A stretch of DNA of 64,000 bases from Acidovorax delafieldii (GTDB lineage: Bacteria; Pseudomonadota; Gammaproteobacteria; Burkholderiales; Burkholderiaceae_C): contig NZ_VJWE01000011.1 of NCBI RefSeq assembly GCF_007993815.1, positions 372,001 through 436,000 on the forward strand, given 5' to 3'. Numbering within the stretch: the first letter of the stretch is position 1; each line of letters begins with the position of its first letter. The translations under genes and the position numbers were made by a program. This document shows positions 22,771 through 31,269 of this stretch, piece after piece. Below the pieces are notes generated by a model, which had not been told where the DNA came from, made no database searches, and saw only the letters and a list, made by a program, of their open reading frames with translations.

Positions 22771-23661
22771 TCAGTGAGAGCGGATCATGGTGCCGTAGGC
22801 CTGGTCAGTCAGGATCTCCAGCAGCATGGCATGGGGCACACGCCCGTCAATGATGTGCACCGCATTTACACCCGCCTTGGCGGCATCCAGCGCACCGGCA
22901 ATCTTGGGCAGCATGCCGCCCGAGATAGTGCCGTCGGCAAACAGCTCGTCGATGCGGCGGGCTGTCAGGTCGGTCAACAGGTTGCCGGCCTTGTCGAGCA
23001 CACCGGGGGTGTTGGTCAGCAGCATCAGTTTTTCAGCCTGCAACACCGTGGCCAGTTTGCTGGCCACCACATCCGCATTGATGTTGTAGCTTTCGTTGTT
23101 CTCGCCAAAGCCAATCGGGCTGATGACGGGAATGAACGCATCGTCTTGCAGCGCCTTCACCACGCTGGGGTCGATGGAAACGATGTCACCCACCTGGCCC
23201 ACGTCGTGTTCGATGGTGGGATCCTTGCTGTCCACCATCTTGAGCTTTTGTGCGCGAATCATGCCGCCGTCACGGCCGGTCAAGCCCACGGCCTTGCCAC
23301 CGGCCTGGTTGATCAGTCCCACGATGTCCTGCTGCACCTCGCCGGCCAGCACCCATTCGACCACTTCCATGGTCTCGGCATCGGTCACACGCATGCCCTG
23401 GATGAACTCGCCCTTCTTGCCCAGTCGGTTGAGCGCGGTTTCGATTTGCGGGCCGCCACCGTGCACCACCACCGGGTTCATGCCCACCAGCTTGAGCAGC
23501 ACCACGTCCTCGGCAAAGTCGGCCTGCAGGGCCGGGTCCGTCATGGCGTTGCCGCCGTACTTGATCACCATGGTCTTGCCATGGAACTTGCGGATGTAGG
23601 GCAGCGCCTGGGCCAGGATTTCAGCCTTGTCGCGTGGGGCAATCGAAAGAAGGTCGGTCAT
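22771..23661 (-). CDS. argB: Acetylglutamate kinase
   Basis: 296-residue amino-acid kinase phosphorylating N-acetyl-L-glutamate, second step of arginine synthesis. Motifs are the N-terminal [21 protein letters not shown] for substrate, and [12 protein letters not shown] with TISGGMLPK for ATP binding. It has the long N-terminal helix ([20 protein letters not shown]) of hexameric, arginine-inhibited enzymes. The start fits this family length; the upstream extension has no similarity. Confidence 0.96.
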   Translation of the reverse strand: MTDLLSIAPRDKAEILAQALPYIRKFHGKTMVIKYGGNAMTDPALQADFAEDVVLLKLVGMNPVVVHGGGPQIETALNRLGKKGEFIQGMRVTDAETMEVVEWVLAGEVQQDIVGLINQAGGKAVGLTGRDGGMIRAQKLKMVDSKDPTIEHDVGQVGDIVSIDPSVVKALQDDAFIPVISPIGFGENNESYNINADVVASKLATVLQAEKLMLLTNTPGVLDKAGNLLTDLTARRIDELFADGTISGGMLPKIAGALDAAKAGVNAVHIIDGRVPHAMLLEILTDQAYGTMIRSH

Positions 23662-23737
23662 GGAGGCGTGCCATCCGGAGAAAACTGTGAGGCGCAAATT
23701 GTGCCGCATTCGCCAGGCACGCGAACACAAGAAGGCT

Positions 23738-24841
23738 TCAGTGGCGCAGCCAGTTCGGCACTTTGAACCGCACGATGGCCAGATAGGCCATGACATAGCT
23801 GACCACAAAAAGCCCGCAAAACGCCATGAGCAGGGGCGTGTTGTTCCAGAACAGCACTGCAGGCACCACCGTCAGAAGCGTAAAACCCCACAGATAGGGC
23901 GACGTACGGTTGTTGCGCATCAGCACCCGGCGGGACTCATCATCGTGAAACACCCCACGAACAATGCGGCGGTAGATGAGCTGGTGAAAATGCAGCGCAT
24001 CGGCCACGCCCGGTGAAACGCCCCGCACCGCCTTGCGGTAAATGGAGAAAATCGTCTCCCACACCGGGTAGATCAACAGGAGCATCGGGAACCAAGGCGA
24101 TACGTCCGCATTGCGCTGCACCAGAGAGATGCTGGCCAGCGCAATCACGCCACCCCATACGTAAGCGCCGCCATCGCCGGCAAACAACATGCCGCGCGGA
24201 TAGTTCCAGACGAGAAACCCCCCCGTAGCAGCGGCCGTTGACACCAACAAGGCGGCCAGCGCACGATCACCCACCTGCAATGCTACGTGAGCCAGAGCCA
24301 AGCAGACAATAAGTGCAACCATGCCGGCTAGACCGTTGTATCCATCGATGATGTTGAAGGCGTGTGGAAGCCCAGAAACAGCAAGAACCACAATCGCAAT
24401 GCTTAACCAAGGAGCAGCTATCAGCACCGAGTCCAACCAGGGCCAGCCTGAACGTGGCAAGCTGAGGCCCAGAAGAATGACAGCGAGAACGCCAGAAGCA
24501 CCCGTCAGGCTCAAGCGATAGCGTACCGAGAGACGCTGGGTCATGTCTTCAGCAATACCTCCGACGACCGCCGGTAGCAAAGCCACCAACCACCCGCCGA
24601 CCCACGCGCCCAACTTGAGCGAACCCGGATCTCCCCAATGAGTCGATTGCAGAACTCCCAGCCCCCAACTGCAACCAATCCCAATAAACAGCGCAGCACC
24701 GCCGAGTCTGGGTATATCCCCCAGATGAAAACGTTGTGGCATGCCATCGCCATACACAAGAGCATGGCTACGCATCCACCGCACGATGAACCCTGCTGCC
24801 AACGCAGCCACGATAAATGCCACCACGGATAACCAAATCAT
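23738..24841 (-). CDS. Polyprenyl-phosphate sugar-1-phosphate transferase (WecA/WbpL-like)
   Basis: 367-residue multi-pass membrane enzyme of the MraY/WecA family that loads the first sugar phosphate onto undecaprenyl phosphate. About ten hydrophobic helices are visible. Conserved loops are [13 protein letters not shown] (about residue 160), LFAGDGGAY (about 215) and the basic HFHQLIYRR loop. The first aspartate-rich loop reads [14 protein letters not shown], with Glu-Asp for Asp-Asp. It is the last gene of the glycan group, 219 bp beyond the transglycosylase. The most plausible initiating enzyme for the O-antigen exported by Wzm/Wzt. Confidence 0.88.
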   Translation of the reverse strand: MIWLSVVAFIVAALAAGFIVRWMRSHALVYGDGMPQRFHLGDIPRLGGAALFIGIGCSWGLGVLQSTHWGDPGSLKLGAWVGGWLVALLPAVVGGIAEDMTQRLSVRYRLSLTGASGVLAVILLGLSLPRSGWPWLDSVLIAAPWLSIAIVVLAVSGLPHAFNIIDGYNGLAGMVALIVCLALAHVALQVGDRALAALLVSTAAATGGFLVWNYPRGMLFAGDGGAYVWGGVIALASISLVQRNADVSPWFPMLLLIYPVWETIFSIYRKAVRGVSPGVADALHFHQLIYRRIVRGVFHDDESRRVLMRNNRTSPYLWGFTLLTVVPAVLFWNNTPLLMAFCGLFVVSYVMAYLAIVRFKVPNWLRH

Positions 24842-25060
24842 GAGCGGCCGATGGTACCCGCACTCGCCAGAGGTACCTGCAAGAAACCGTTGTCAGCAGC
24901 GCCAAGGACACTCGAACGAAGACAATCCGTGCGAAAAATCGGGCCTCGGCACCCTCGTCGCCTGGACACGGCGCAATGCACGCGAGCAAATTGACACCAC
25001 TCGCTTCGTGACGACATAACGCGACTCACAGTACGGCTCACTCATTCGCCCACTTAGCCA

Positions 25061-25753
25061 CTACCGAAGCAGGCCACGGTAAAAGCGCATCACTTTCTCA
25101 ACATACTGCTGCGTTTCAGGATAAGGCGGAATCCGTCGGCCATACTTGATCACCGCACCCTCCCCCGCGTTGTAGGCCGCCAGTGCCAATTCCTTGTCAC
25201 CGTCGAACATACGCAGCAGATCTGCCAGATATCGCGTACCAATTTGGGCATTTACCTTAGGCTCCATGGCCGCATGCTCTCCACCAGAGGACAGGCGAGC
25301 TGCCACCCCATAGCGCTCAGCGGTGGCGGGCATGACTTGCATCAATCCAAGGGCCCCCTTGCGTGATATGGCCTTCGCATTAAAGGCCGACTCCGCTGCG
25401 GCGACCGCAATGACAAATGCGGGGTCCAACGATTGAGCTGCGGCCGCTTCCTCTAGGTGTAATTTGGCATCTTCATAACCGGGCAATTGCAAAGCGGAAG
25501 CACCGCGCTCTTTGCCTTTCAGCTCCGACGCGGGCGGCACTCGGTTGAGCCAGATCACCCCGCGCGACTGCGCCGATGGGGGTACATTGCCTATATGGGT
25601 TACGCCGTCCTTGTCCACGAACTCCCAGATCTGATTTGCCCGGGGGGCAGACTGCAAGCCCACGAACAGCACCACGAGCAACACCACACCACGGCAAGAG
25701 AAAAATCCAGAGCGGATGCGCCCGCCCACACCGCCAAGCACAGTGGCTTTCAT
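25061..25753 (-). CDS. Exported lytic transglycosylase (SLT) with DUF4124-like N-domain
   Basis: 230-residue periplasmic protein. A signal segment (VVLLVVLFVGLQSAPRA) is followed by a DUF4124-like stretch (IWEFVDKDGVTHIGNVPP). The SLT domain has catalytic Glu in AAAESAFNAKAIS, then GALGLMQVMPATAERYGV and LALAAYNAGEGAV. It should cleave the peptidoglycan glycan strand. The ATG at 25753 has GAGG at 8 nt, and this start overlaps nothing; an ATG two codons upstream is too close to that site. It follows the acyltransferase gene by 2 bp. Local wall opening for the glycan export machine is an inference. Confidence 0.85.
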   Translation of the reverse strand: MKATVLGGVGGRIRSGFFSCRGVVLLVVLFVGLQSAPRANQIWEFVDKDGVTHIGNVPPSAQSRGVIWLNRVPPASELKGKERGASALQLPGYEDAKLHLEEAAAAQSLDPAFVIAVAAAESAFNAKAISRKGALGLMQVMPATAERYGVAARLSSGGEHAAMEPKVNAQIGTRYLADLLRMFDGDKELALAAYNAGEGAVIKYGRRIPPYPETQQYVEKVMRFYRGLLR

Positions 25754-25755
25754 CG

Positions 25756-26409
25756 TCATATCCTCTTGCCTGCGATAGACAAGATAGTTTTCAGTGTTGA
25801 GGCGAACTTGCCGTGCCATGGAATTGGGGCAGGCGAGGAGCTAGGCCAAGCCGCACCCCGCCTGGAACGGATCAAACGCGCAGGCATGCCCGCTGCGACC
25901 ATTCCCGCAGGCACGTCCTGCCGCACCAAGGCCCCAGCCGCAACAACCGCTCCGCGACCAATAGTCACCCCCTCAAGAACAATGGCCCCGGCACCAATCC
26001 AGGCACCATCCTCAATAACGATTCGCGCCCGGGTAATACGGTTACGTGCGATGACGACATCCCCCTCATCAATCGCATGCCCCGCCGACAAGAGCTTGGC
26101 ATGCGGCCCGATCAGAACATCCTCACCAATTTCCAACCCGCCCTCTCCCGACAGGTAGCTACCGACGTTCACGATGGTGCGGGCGCCAATATGCATGCCT
26201 ACGCAAGGATCAGCACCCACATCTCCGAGCACAAGTCGCGTCTGGGCGTAGAGACTGACCCCATCAGCTAGGCACAGCACGTTGGAGCGCTGCCCAAAAC
26301 GCATTACAGAGACAGACGAATCAATCCGACATCCTTCACCCATCGTGTCCACACCGGCGTGTGACGTCACAAAGTCTGGAATTCCCAGCAGCATTTTTCT
26401 AGCGCTCAA
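25756..26409 (-). CDS. Left-handed beta-helix (hexapeptide) acyltransferase
   Basis: 217-residue LbH-fold transferase. Hexapeptide repeats run from about residue 60 to 185 (IGARTIVN, IGEDVLIGP, IEDGAWIGAGAIVLEGVTIGRGAVVAAG), with the catalytic histidine in SAGHAID and the usual C-terminal VAAGMPARLI. Likely acetylates a sugar of the surface glycan. It overlaps the upstream methyltransferase by 4 bp. The last 25 residues after the fold are basic and unlike family members. Confidence 0.82.
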   Translation of the reverse strand: MSARKMLLGIPDFVTSHAGVDTMGEGCRIDSSVSVMRFGQRSNVLCLADGVSLYAQTRLVLGDVGADPCVGMHIGARTIVNVGSYLSGEGGLEIGEDVLIGPHAKLLSAGHAIDEGDVVIARNRITRARIVIEDGAWIGAGAIVLEGVTIGRGAVVAAGALVRQDVPAGMVAAGMPARLIRSRRGAAWPSSSPAPIPWHGKFASTLKTILSIAGKRI

Positions 26410-27422
26410 CGGCTAAGGTACGAACCCATGAACCTGCGCCAGCGGCTTCGCCATGCGCGATCGCTCAGCTCCATAGTCCTCGCCTGCAGCTCGACGCGCG
26501 CTGTCACCAGCTCAGAGTCCAACCTGATCTTCTCGGAGCGCAGCAAGTCCACATTCTTTCGCAACTCACCGACCTCCTGTTGTAGCTTCGCAATGAGTTC
26601 TTTGGCTTCCGCAAAGGCTTTCTGGTGCTCTAGCAACGAGGCTCGTTCACGCTGGTGAACCAGAGTCAGTGCCTGAAGCTCGTCACGCAAACCGTCCACC
26701 ATTCCCCGAGCCTCTTTCAGCTCCCAGATAGGTGCTTCGACACTGGGAGTGACAACCACCATCCATTGGTAAACGTCAAAGTCTTGCCAACCTGCCAACA
26801 ATGCCTGGCGTTGATCACCAGAAAGTGCACGCCAATACCCGGCAAATTCGCTGCATTCCACGGGCACGCGGTTGGCCTCCCATACTCGCGGCGCCCATCC
26901 CGCATCAAGCAGCACCTTCTCGATACTGCGCTTGGTAAAAAATCGAACATGCGTCCTGTCCAATTGCCCCTTGTCCGAATAATCGAAGACGCCACCGCGC
27001 ATGGCAGCCAGGACACCGGCGTAGGCGATGTTCGGCACGGAAATCAGTAGCTGCCCCATTGGGGCCAGCAACCCGCTCAACCGCTGCAGCACATCCTCGG
27101 GTTTTCGCAAGTGCTCCAGCACATCACAAGCCAGCACCATGTCAAAACGGCGCCCGTCAATTGCATCTTGCCAATCCGTGCTGTCAAGGTTTCCGGGGAT
27201 GACTTCCACATCCATTGTCTTGAGGACTTCAAGGGCCTGAGGGTCGTTCTCCACCACAGTGACGCGGTGACCACGGTCCAACAAGACACGCGTCATGGCA
27301 CCTGGGCCAGGCCCCAACTCCAGAACAGAGCCTTGGCCAGGCGGAACACGACGCAGCAACCGTGCTGCCCACTCCCCACCGTCAGGGTCGAATGCGTAGT
27401 CGTAACGCTCAATTTTGCTCAT
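26406..27422 (-). CDS. Class I methyltransferase with C-terminal coiled coil (WbdD-like arrangement)
   Basis: 338-residue protein. Residues 1-200 are an AdoMet methyltransferase (motif I VLELGPGPG at 33-41, acidic VVENDP, motif II FDMVLACDVLEHL, then LLISVPNIAYAG). Residues about 234-320 are a long heptad-rich helix (LRDELQALTLVHQRER, ELIAKLQQEVGELRKN) ending in a basic amphipathic segment (RAWRSRWRRFMGSYL). In E. coli O9a, WbdD couples a methyltransferase to a coiled-coil ruler that stops O-antigen growth; this protein has the same layout without a kinase domain. Lies in the Wzm/Wzt operon, overlapping its neighbours by 4 bp. Chain termination is inferred. Confidence 0.82.
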   Translation of the reverse strand: MSKIERYDYAFDPDGGEWAARLLRRVPPGQGSVLELGPGPGAMTRVLLDRGHRVTVVENDPQALEVLKTMDVEVIPGNLDSTDWQDAIDGRRFDMVLACDVLEHLRKPEDVLQRLSGLLAPMGQLLISVPNIAYAGVLAAMRGGVFDYSDKGQLDRTHVRFFTKRSIEKVLLDAGWAPRVWEANRVPVECSEFAGYWRALSGDQRQALLAGWQDFDVYQWMVVVTPSVEAPIWELKEARGMVDGLRDELQALTLVHQRERASLLEHQKAFAEAKELIAKLQQEVGELRKNVDLLRSEKIRLDSELVTARVELQARTMELSDRAWRSRWRRFMGSYLSR

Positions 27423-28306
27423 ATCGCCTCGGCGGACGAAGGTGTCCACATTTGCTCCCATTGCCCCCAGTGCCACCAGGCCCACGGACGGCTACGGACA
27501 TCCCGCTCCAAACGCCGGATCACCGAATCAATAGCCAGCCTAGCATTATCCGGCAATGTCTCAACTTCGACTCTGAGACGCGTCGCACCATCGGAGTACG
27601 TCACCGCATGCAGCATGGGAACCCCAGCGGACTCCGCCATGCGTTCGATCCCGGTGGGCAAATGCAGTTGCCCACCGAGAAAGGGGTGACTGCGTAACCT
27701 TGTGAATTCAGGAGCCCAGGCGTCGGCAAGTATTCCCCATGCCTGGCCTGCCTTCAAGGACGCATAAACGGGGCGCATCCCCTGATCTGTTGTGCGCCAT
27801 TCGCCTCTAGCTATCTCAGAAAAACTCTTTACCTTACGAACCAGGAAATCTCTTTGAACGGCAGTGAGCCCAGGATTCCCCAACACGGGCATGGTCAATG
27901 TGTTCAGCGACAGGCCTCTCAGGGCCAACGCCAATGCTGATGTCAACAGTCGGTCATAGTGGTTAAGCACAAGGATGAACCCTTGCTTGCGACGGATCAG
28001 CGTATCGACATGCTCCCATCCCTGCACATCGATCTCTGGACCGCCTGATCGACCCAATCGGTGAAGGGCTGACGCGTCCATCATTTCCCGCGCCAGCATC
28101 GACAAATGCGTACGTGCCCACTGGCGACGTTCAATCGCAGTTGCGCTCGGAAACACCTGTTCGAAACGCCTGACGAGGAACTGCTCTGTCAGTCGGCGTG
28201 CAGCATATGGCTCACGTCCCACTGCCGCAGCCAGGTACCACGGCACGGTAGTCGGCATGCGGCTCAAGGCCGGGAACGCGTAGCGCAAGCGCCATTCGTT
28301 CATCAT
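27419..28306 (-). CDS. LpxL/HtrB-like acyltransferase homologue with degenerate active-site motif
   Basis: 295-residue protein related to lipid A late acyltransferases (IRRKQGFILVLNHYDRLL at the usual place, then FLVRK, WGILADAWAP). In LpxL-type enzymes the motif is HxxxxE/D; here the histidine is followed by YDRLL, so the acid at +5 is missing. Either a nearby aspartate replaces it or the protein no longer acylates. It lies inside the ABC-exporter glycan operon, overlapping wzt by 4 bp, which ties it to surface-glycan rather than lipid A synthesis. Confidence 0.68.
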   Translation of the reverse strand: MMNEWRLRYAFPALSRMPTTVPWYLAAAVGREPYAARRLTEQFLVRRFEQVFPSATAIERRQWARTHLSMLAREMMDASALHRLGRSGGPEIDVQGWEHVDTLIRRKQGFILVLNHYDRLLTSALALALRGLSLNTLTMPVLGNPGLTAVQRDFLVRKVKSFSEIARGEWRTTDQGMRPVYASLKAGQAWGILADAWAPEFTRLRSHPFLGGQLHLPTGIERMAESAGVPMLHAVTYSDGATRLRVEVETLPDNARLAIDSVIRRLERDVRSRPWAWWHWGQWEQMWTPSSAEAI

Positions 28307-29523
28307 GCCGCCAACAACATCTCATGGTCGAGCCACACCAATCCCACCTCACGGTTCTTTTGATTCAAAACCGTAAAGGGTTGAATTAATTCCGCCATGT
28401 CCAACACCTGCAGCCCGGAATCATCGAGCACGTAAACATTCCAGAGATATTCCCCCGAGAGGAGTGGAAGAGAAGGAAATCTAACGCGCAAGCTATGCGT
28501 CCCAACCCCACTCAACGGTGTTGGCGGATCTTGAAATTGGGTGCTGGTCCCGAACACGTTGTCCTTGTCTGGCCTGACCAAGGCAAAACCTATGTGAAAC
28601 TTGTCTTTACAGTACGATTCGACCTGAATTTCGACAGTCAGATCTTGGAAGGAATCCACCTGCGCGGGATTGATGCCATCGCTGGTCTCAGTGATCAGAT
28701 GCGAAATTTTGACCAGTGGTGCTGTTGTGGGAGCCTCTGCAGCGGAAGGCTCTGGGGCATTTAGCACATTCTCGGCAACCTCGACCCTCAGGTGTGCGTA
28801 CCGGCGGCGTTCATGTGCCTCGTAAGCTGTTACTACACCTTCCGTTGCGCCGATCGCTTGGACTCGGCCATTGTGAATCCATGCGGCGCGCTGGCATAAG
28901 CTTCGAACCTGATATAGATTGTGTGAGCAAAAAAGAACTGTGGCACCGCGTTCGCGCAATTCCAAAATGCGATTCAAGCTCTTTTTCTGGAAATGCAAAT
29001 CGCCGACCGAAAGCGCCTCGTCCACAATGAGAACGTCGGGATCGATAGCCGTAGCGGCAGCAAATGCCAAGCGCATAAACATGCCTGATGAGTAAGTTTT
29101 CACCGGGCGTTCTAACGTCTCACGGGTAAGTTCCGAAAACGCAGTCGCTCTGACGGTGAATTCCTCCATCGTCTCACCCTCCAGACCATGCAAGGCGGCC
29201 ATGAAGCGAATATTGTCGTAGCCCGACTCTTCGGGGTGAAATCCAGCGCCCAATTCCAAAAGCGCCGCGACGCGCCCTTCCCGAGACACCCGCCCCTGAG
29301 TCGGTCCGATCGTACCTGCTGCAATTTTCAATAACGTACTTTTACCTGCCCCGTTCTCGCCGATGAGACCAAAGGTCTCACCCGCCTTGACTTCGAAGTC
29401 CACACCAGTCAGCGCTACATGCACGCGGTGACGGGGCTTGCGGGTGACCCACTCCCATAGCCGATCCTGAGGGCGGCCATATACCGTGTATGTTTTTTCG
29501 ATACCCTCGAAGCGGATCGTCAT
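28303..29523 (-). CDS. wzt: Polysaccharide ABC transporter ATPase with C-terminal glycan-binding domain (Wzt)
   Basis: 406-residue ATPase. Walker A is GENGAGKST (Lys61), signature is TYSSGMFMRLAFA, Walker B is VLIVDEALSVGD and the switch histidine is in CSHN. After the NBD (about 1-245) comes an Ala/Glu-rich linker and a beta-sandwich (about 270-400; GTHSLRVRFPSLPLLSGEYLWNVYV), the domain that in Wzt reads the modified non-reducing end of the O-antigen. This extended form predicts that only capped chains are exported, matching the adjacent methyltransferase. It follows the permease closely. Confidence 0.92.
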   Translation of the reverse strand: MTIRFEGIEKTYTVYGRPQDRLWEWVTRKPRHRVHVALTGVDFEVKAGETFGLIGENGAGKSTLLKIAAGTIGPTQGRVSREGRVAALLELGAGFHPEESGYDNIRFMAALHGLEGETMEEFTVRATAFSELTRETLERPVKTYSSGMFMRLAFAAATAIDPDVLIVDEALSVGDLHFQKKSLNRILELRERGATVLFCSHNLYQVRSLCQRAAWIHNGRVQAIGATEGVVTAYEAHERRRYAHLRVEVAENVLNAPEPSAAEAPTTAPLVKISHLITETSDGINPAQVDSFQDLTVEIQVESYCKDKFHIGFALVRPDKDNVFGTSTQFQDPPTPLSGVGTHSLRVRFPSLPLLSGEYLWNVYVLDDSGLQVLDMAELIQPFTVLNQKNREVGLVWLDHEMLLAA

Positions 29524-29527
29524 GGCG

Positions 29528-30352
29528 TTACAGGGCCTCACCCAAGGCAGATTTCATCGAACGGAAAAACCACCAACCGCCTCCGCCCAGCAACACAACC
29601 CAAATCACCAATGCCAAGGGCGTACCTGCCGGCACCGGCATGTGCAATACCGAGCTCTGCACCATCAACACCAAACATGCCAAGGGATTCAAAAGAAACA
29701 ACCCATGGAACTTTTCAGGCACCTGGGACAGCGGATACACGACTGGCGTTAGGTAAAACCAAAGCTGCAGCGCAAAGGCAACCATCGATCCGACGTCGCG
29801 CCAGAGGAAGTGCGCCATGCTGAGCAATAGCGTCAGACCAAACGTGAGGACAATCTGCGCCAAAACCAGTACGGGCAGCCAGGCCAAAGACATAAACGGC
29901 CCTACACCTTGCGCTATCGACAGAGCAAGCAGCAATCCGTAGCCTATACCCAAGACCAGTAGGCTCCCCCCCACAGACACAGCCGGGAGTATTTCAGCTG
30001 GCATGGGCTGCTTGCGTAGAAAGTCCTCATATGCAGCAAGACTCCCGACACCACGACCAATTGCATCGGTGAATGGAAGCCACACGGCCAGCCCCGCCAA
30101 CAGGTGCAACAGATAACCGTTGTCCACATCCAGTCCGGGCACACGCACTGCCAGTACCAGACCAAACAAGACATAAAAAATTGCCAGAGTAGCTACGGGC
30201 TGGACAAATGCCCAAGCAAATCCGAGCACTGAACCGGCATAACGGGTCTTGAACTCACGCGCCATCCAATAGCGCCAAAGCACCCACACTTGACGTGTAT
30301 TGCGAGACGATGCCGACGAAATGGCATGGGAACGGGATGTCGGGTCCGTCAT
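29528..30352 (-). CDS. wzm: Polysaccharide ABC transporter permease (Wzm)
   Basis: 274-residue inner-membrane permease of the ABC-2 type. A cytoplasmic N-terminal amphipathic part (REFKTRYAGSVLGFAWAFVQP) is characteristic of Wzm/TagG. Six hydrophobic helices follow, with the conserved FYLTPVVYPLSQVPE and LNPLACLV near the C-terminus. It pairs with Wzt to move undecaprenyl-linked glycan to the periplasm. Start overlaps the epimerase stop by 4 bp. Confidence 0.92.
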   Translation of the reverse strand: MTDPTSRSHAISSASSRNTRQVWVLWRYWMAREFKTRYAGSVLGFAWAFVQPVATLAIFYVLFGLVLAVRVPGLDVDNGYLLHLLAGLAVWLPFTDAIGRGVGSLAAYEDFLRKQPMPAEILPAVSVGGSLLVLGIGYGLLLALSIAQGVGPFMSLAWLPVLVLAQIVLTFGLTLLLSMAHFLWRDVGSMVAFALQLWFYLTPVVYPLSQVPEKFHGLFLLNPLACLVLMVQSSVLHMPVPAGTPLALVIWVVLLGGGGWWFFRSMKSALGEAL

Positions 30353-31269
30353 GCCACTGTCCGCAGCCAATCGACCGCCTTAGCTACGCCCTCTCCAAAA
30401 GCCATCTCAGGCTTCCATTTCAGCTCATCTTGGGCACGCCGAATATCCAGCACGTTGACCGGGGGGTCAAATGACCGCGCAGGAAACACGCGGCGCTCTA
30501 CCGTGCGCCCTAGCAATCGCTCCAGGGTGACCAGAATGTCGTTGACACTGGTTCCCAAGCCGCCACCCACGTTGAAGATGCGTGATTCCCCTTGATGACG
30601 TGCTGCAGCCACAAATGCACGCCCCACATCTGCAGCATAAACAAAATCTCGCACGACAGACCCATCCCCCCACACATCCACCGGCGTGGAATGGAGCGCA
30701 CGGTGCGCAAAAACAGCAATGACCCCTTGCACACCATGAGGTTGCTGCCATTCGCCGTAGGGATTGCTCAAGCGCAGGATCCGTATGGGCAGGCCATACT
30801 GCGCCTCTTCGATGCGCAGGTGATGCTCGATGGCCAGCTTGGTGGCCCCGTACGCACCCATCGGCATTGTCGGATGTAACTCGCTCAAGGGTACCGACAA
30901 GGGGCGGCCATAAACGGCGCCACCAGAAGATGCAAACAGCAACCTCGGACGCGCCGCTTTGCCACGCAAGTCATGGAGTAGCCTCAGCGTCCCCACAAGG
31001 TTGGCCTGGACATCACCAATAGGGTCTTCACTCGCCGTTGCGGGCACCGTTGAGGACGCCAAATGGACAATCACGTCCGCCCCCCCCACCATATCCCACC
31101 AAGTAGACAGATCAAAACAATCCGCTTGAACCTCACCGGCAAGCCATGGAGCAATCCTAGCCGCCAGCAAGGACCGGTCAACGGACCATACCTCAGCACC
31201 TTCTCCGGCCATAGCACGTCCAATATGACGCCCCAGAAAGCCTCCCCCGCCCAAGATAACACAGCGCAT
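30349..31269 (-). CDS. NAD-dependent sugar epimerase/dehydratase
   Basis: 306-residue extended SDR. N-terminal GGGGFLGRHIG binds NAD; the catalytic serine region is FASSGGAVYG and the tyrosine/lysine pair lies in YGATKLAIE. The substrate half includes RLSNPYGEWQ and VRDFVYAADV. Resembles UDP-glucose/GlcNAc 4-epimerases, so it likely supplies an epimerised nucleotide sugar for the glycan. It shares 1 bp with the upstream glycosyltransferase stop. Confidence 0.87.
   Translation of the reverse strand: MRCVILGGGGFLGRHIGRAMAGEGAEVWSVDRSLLAARIAPWLAGEVQADCFDLSTWWDMVGGADVIVHLASSTVPATASEDPIGDVQANLVGTLRLLHDLRGKAARPRLLFASSGGAVYGRPLSVPLSELHPTMPMGAYGATKLAIEHHLRIEEAQYGLPIRILRLSNPYGEWQQPHGVQGVIAVFAHRALHSTPVDVWGDGSVVRDFVYAADVGRAFVAAARHQGESRIFNVGGGLGTSVNDILVTLERLLGRTVERRVFPARSFDPPVNVLDIRRAQDELKWKPEMAFGEGVAKAVDWLRTVA

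Noticed and set aside
31080-31089. Poly-C run in the epimerase gene as a frameshift
   Set aside because: The reading frame and conserved motifs continue on both sides, so no frameshift is indicated.
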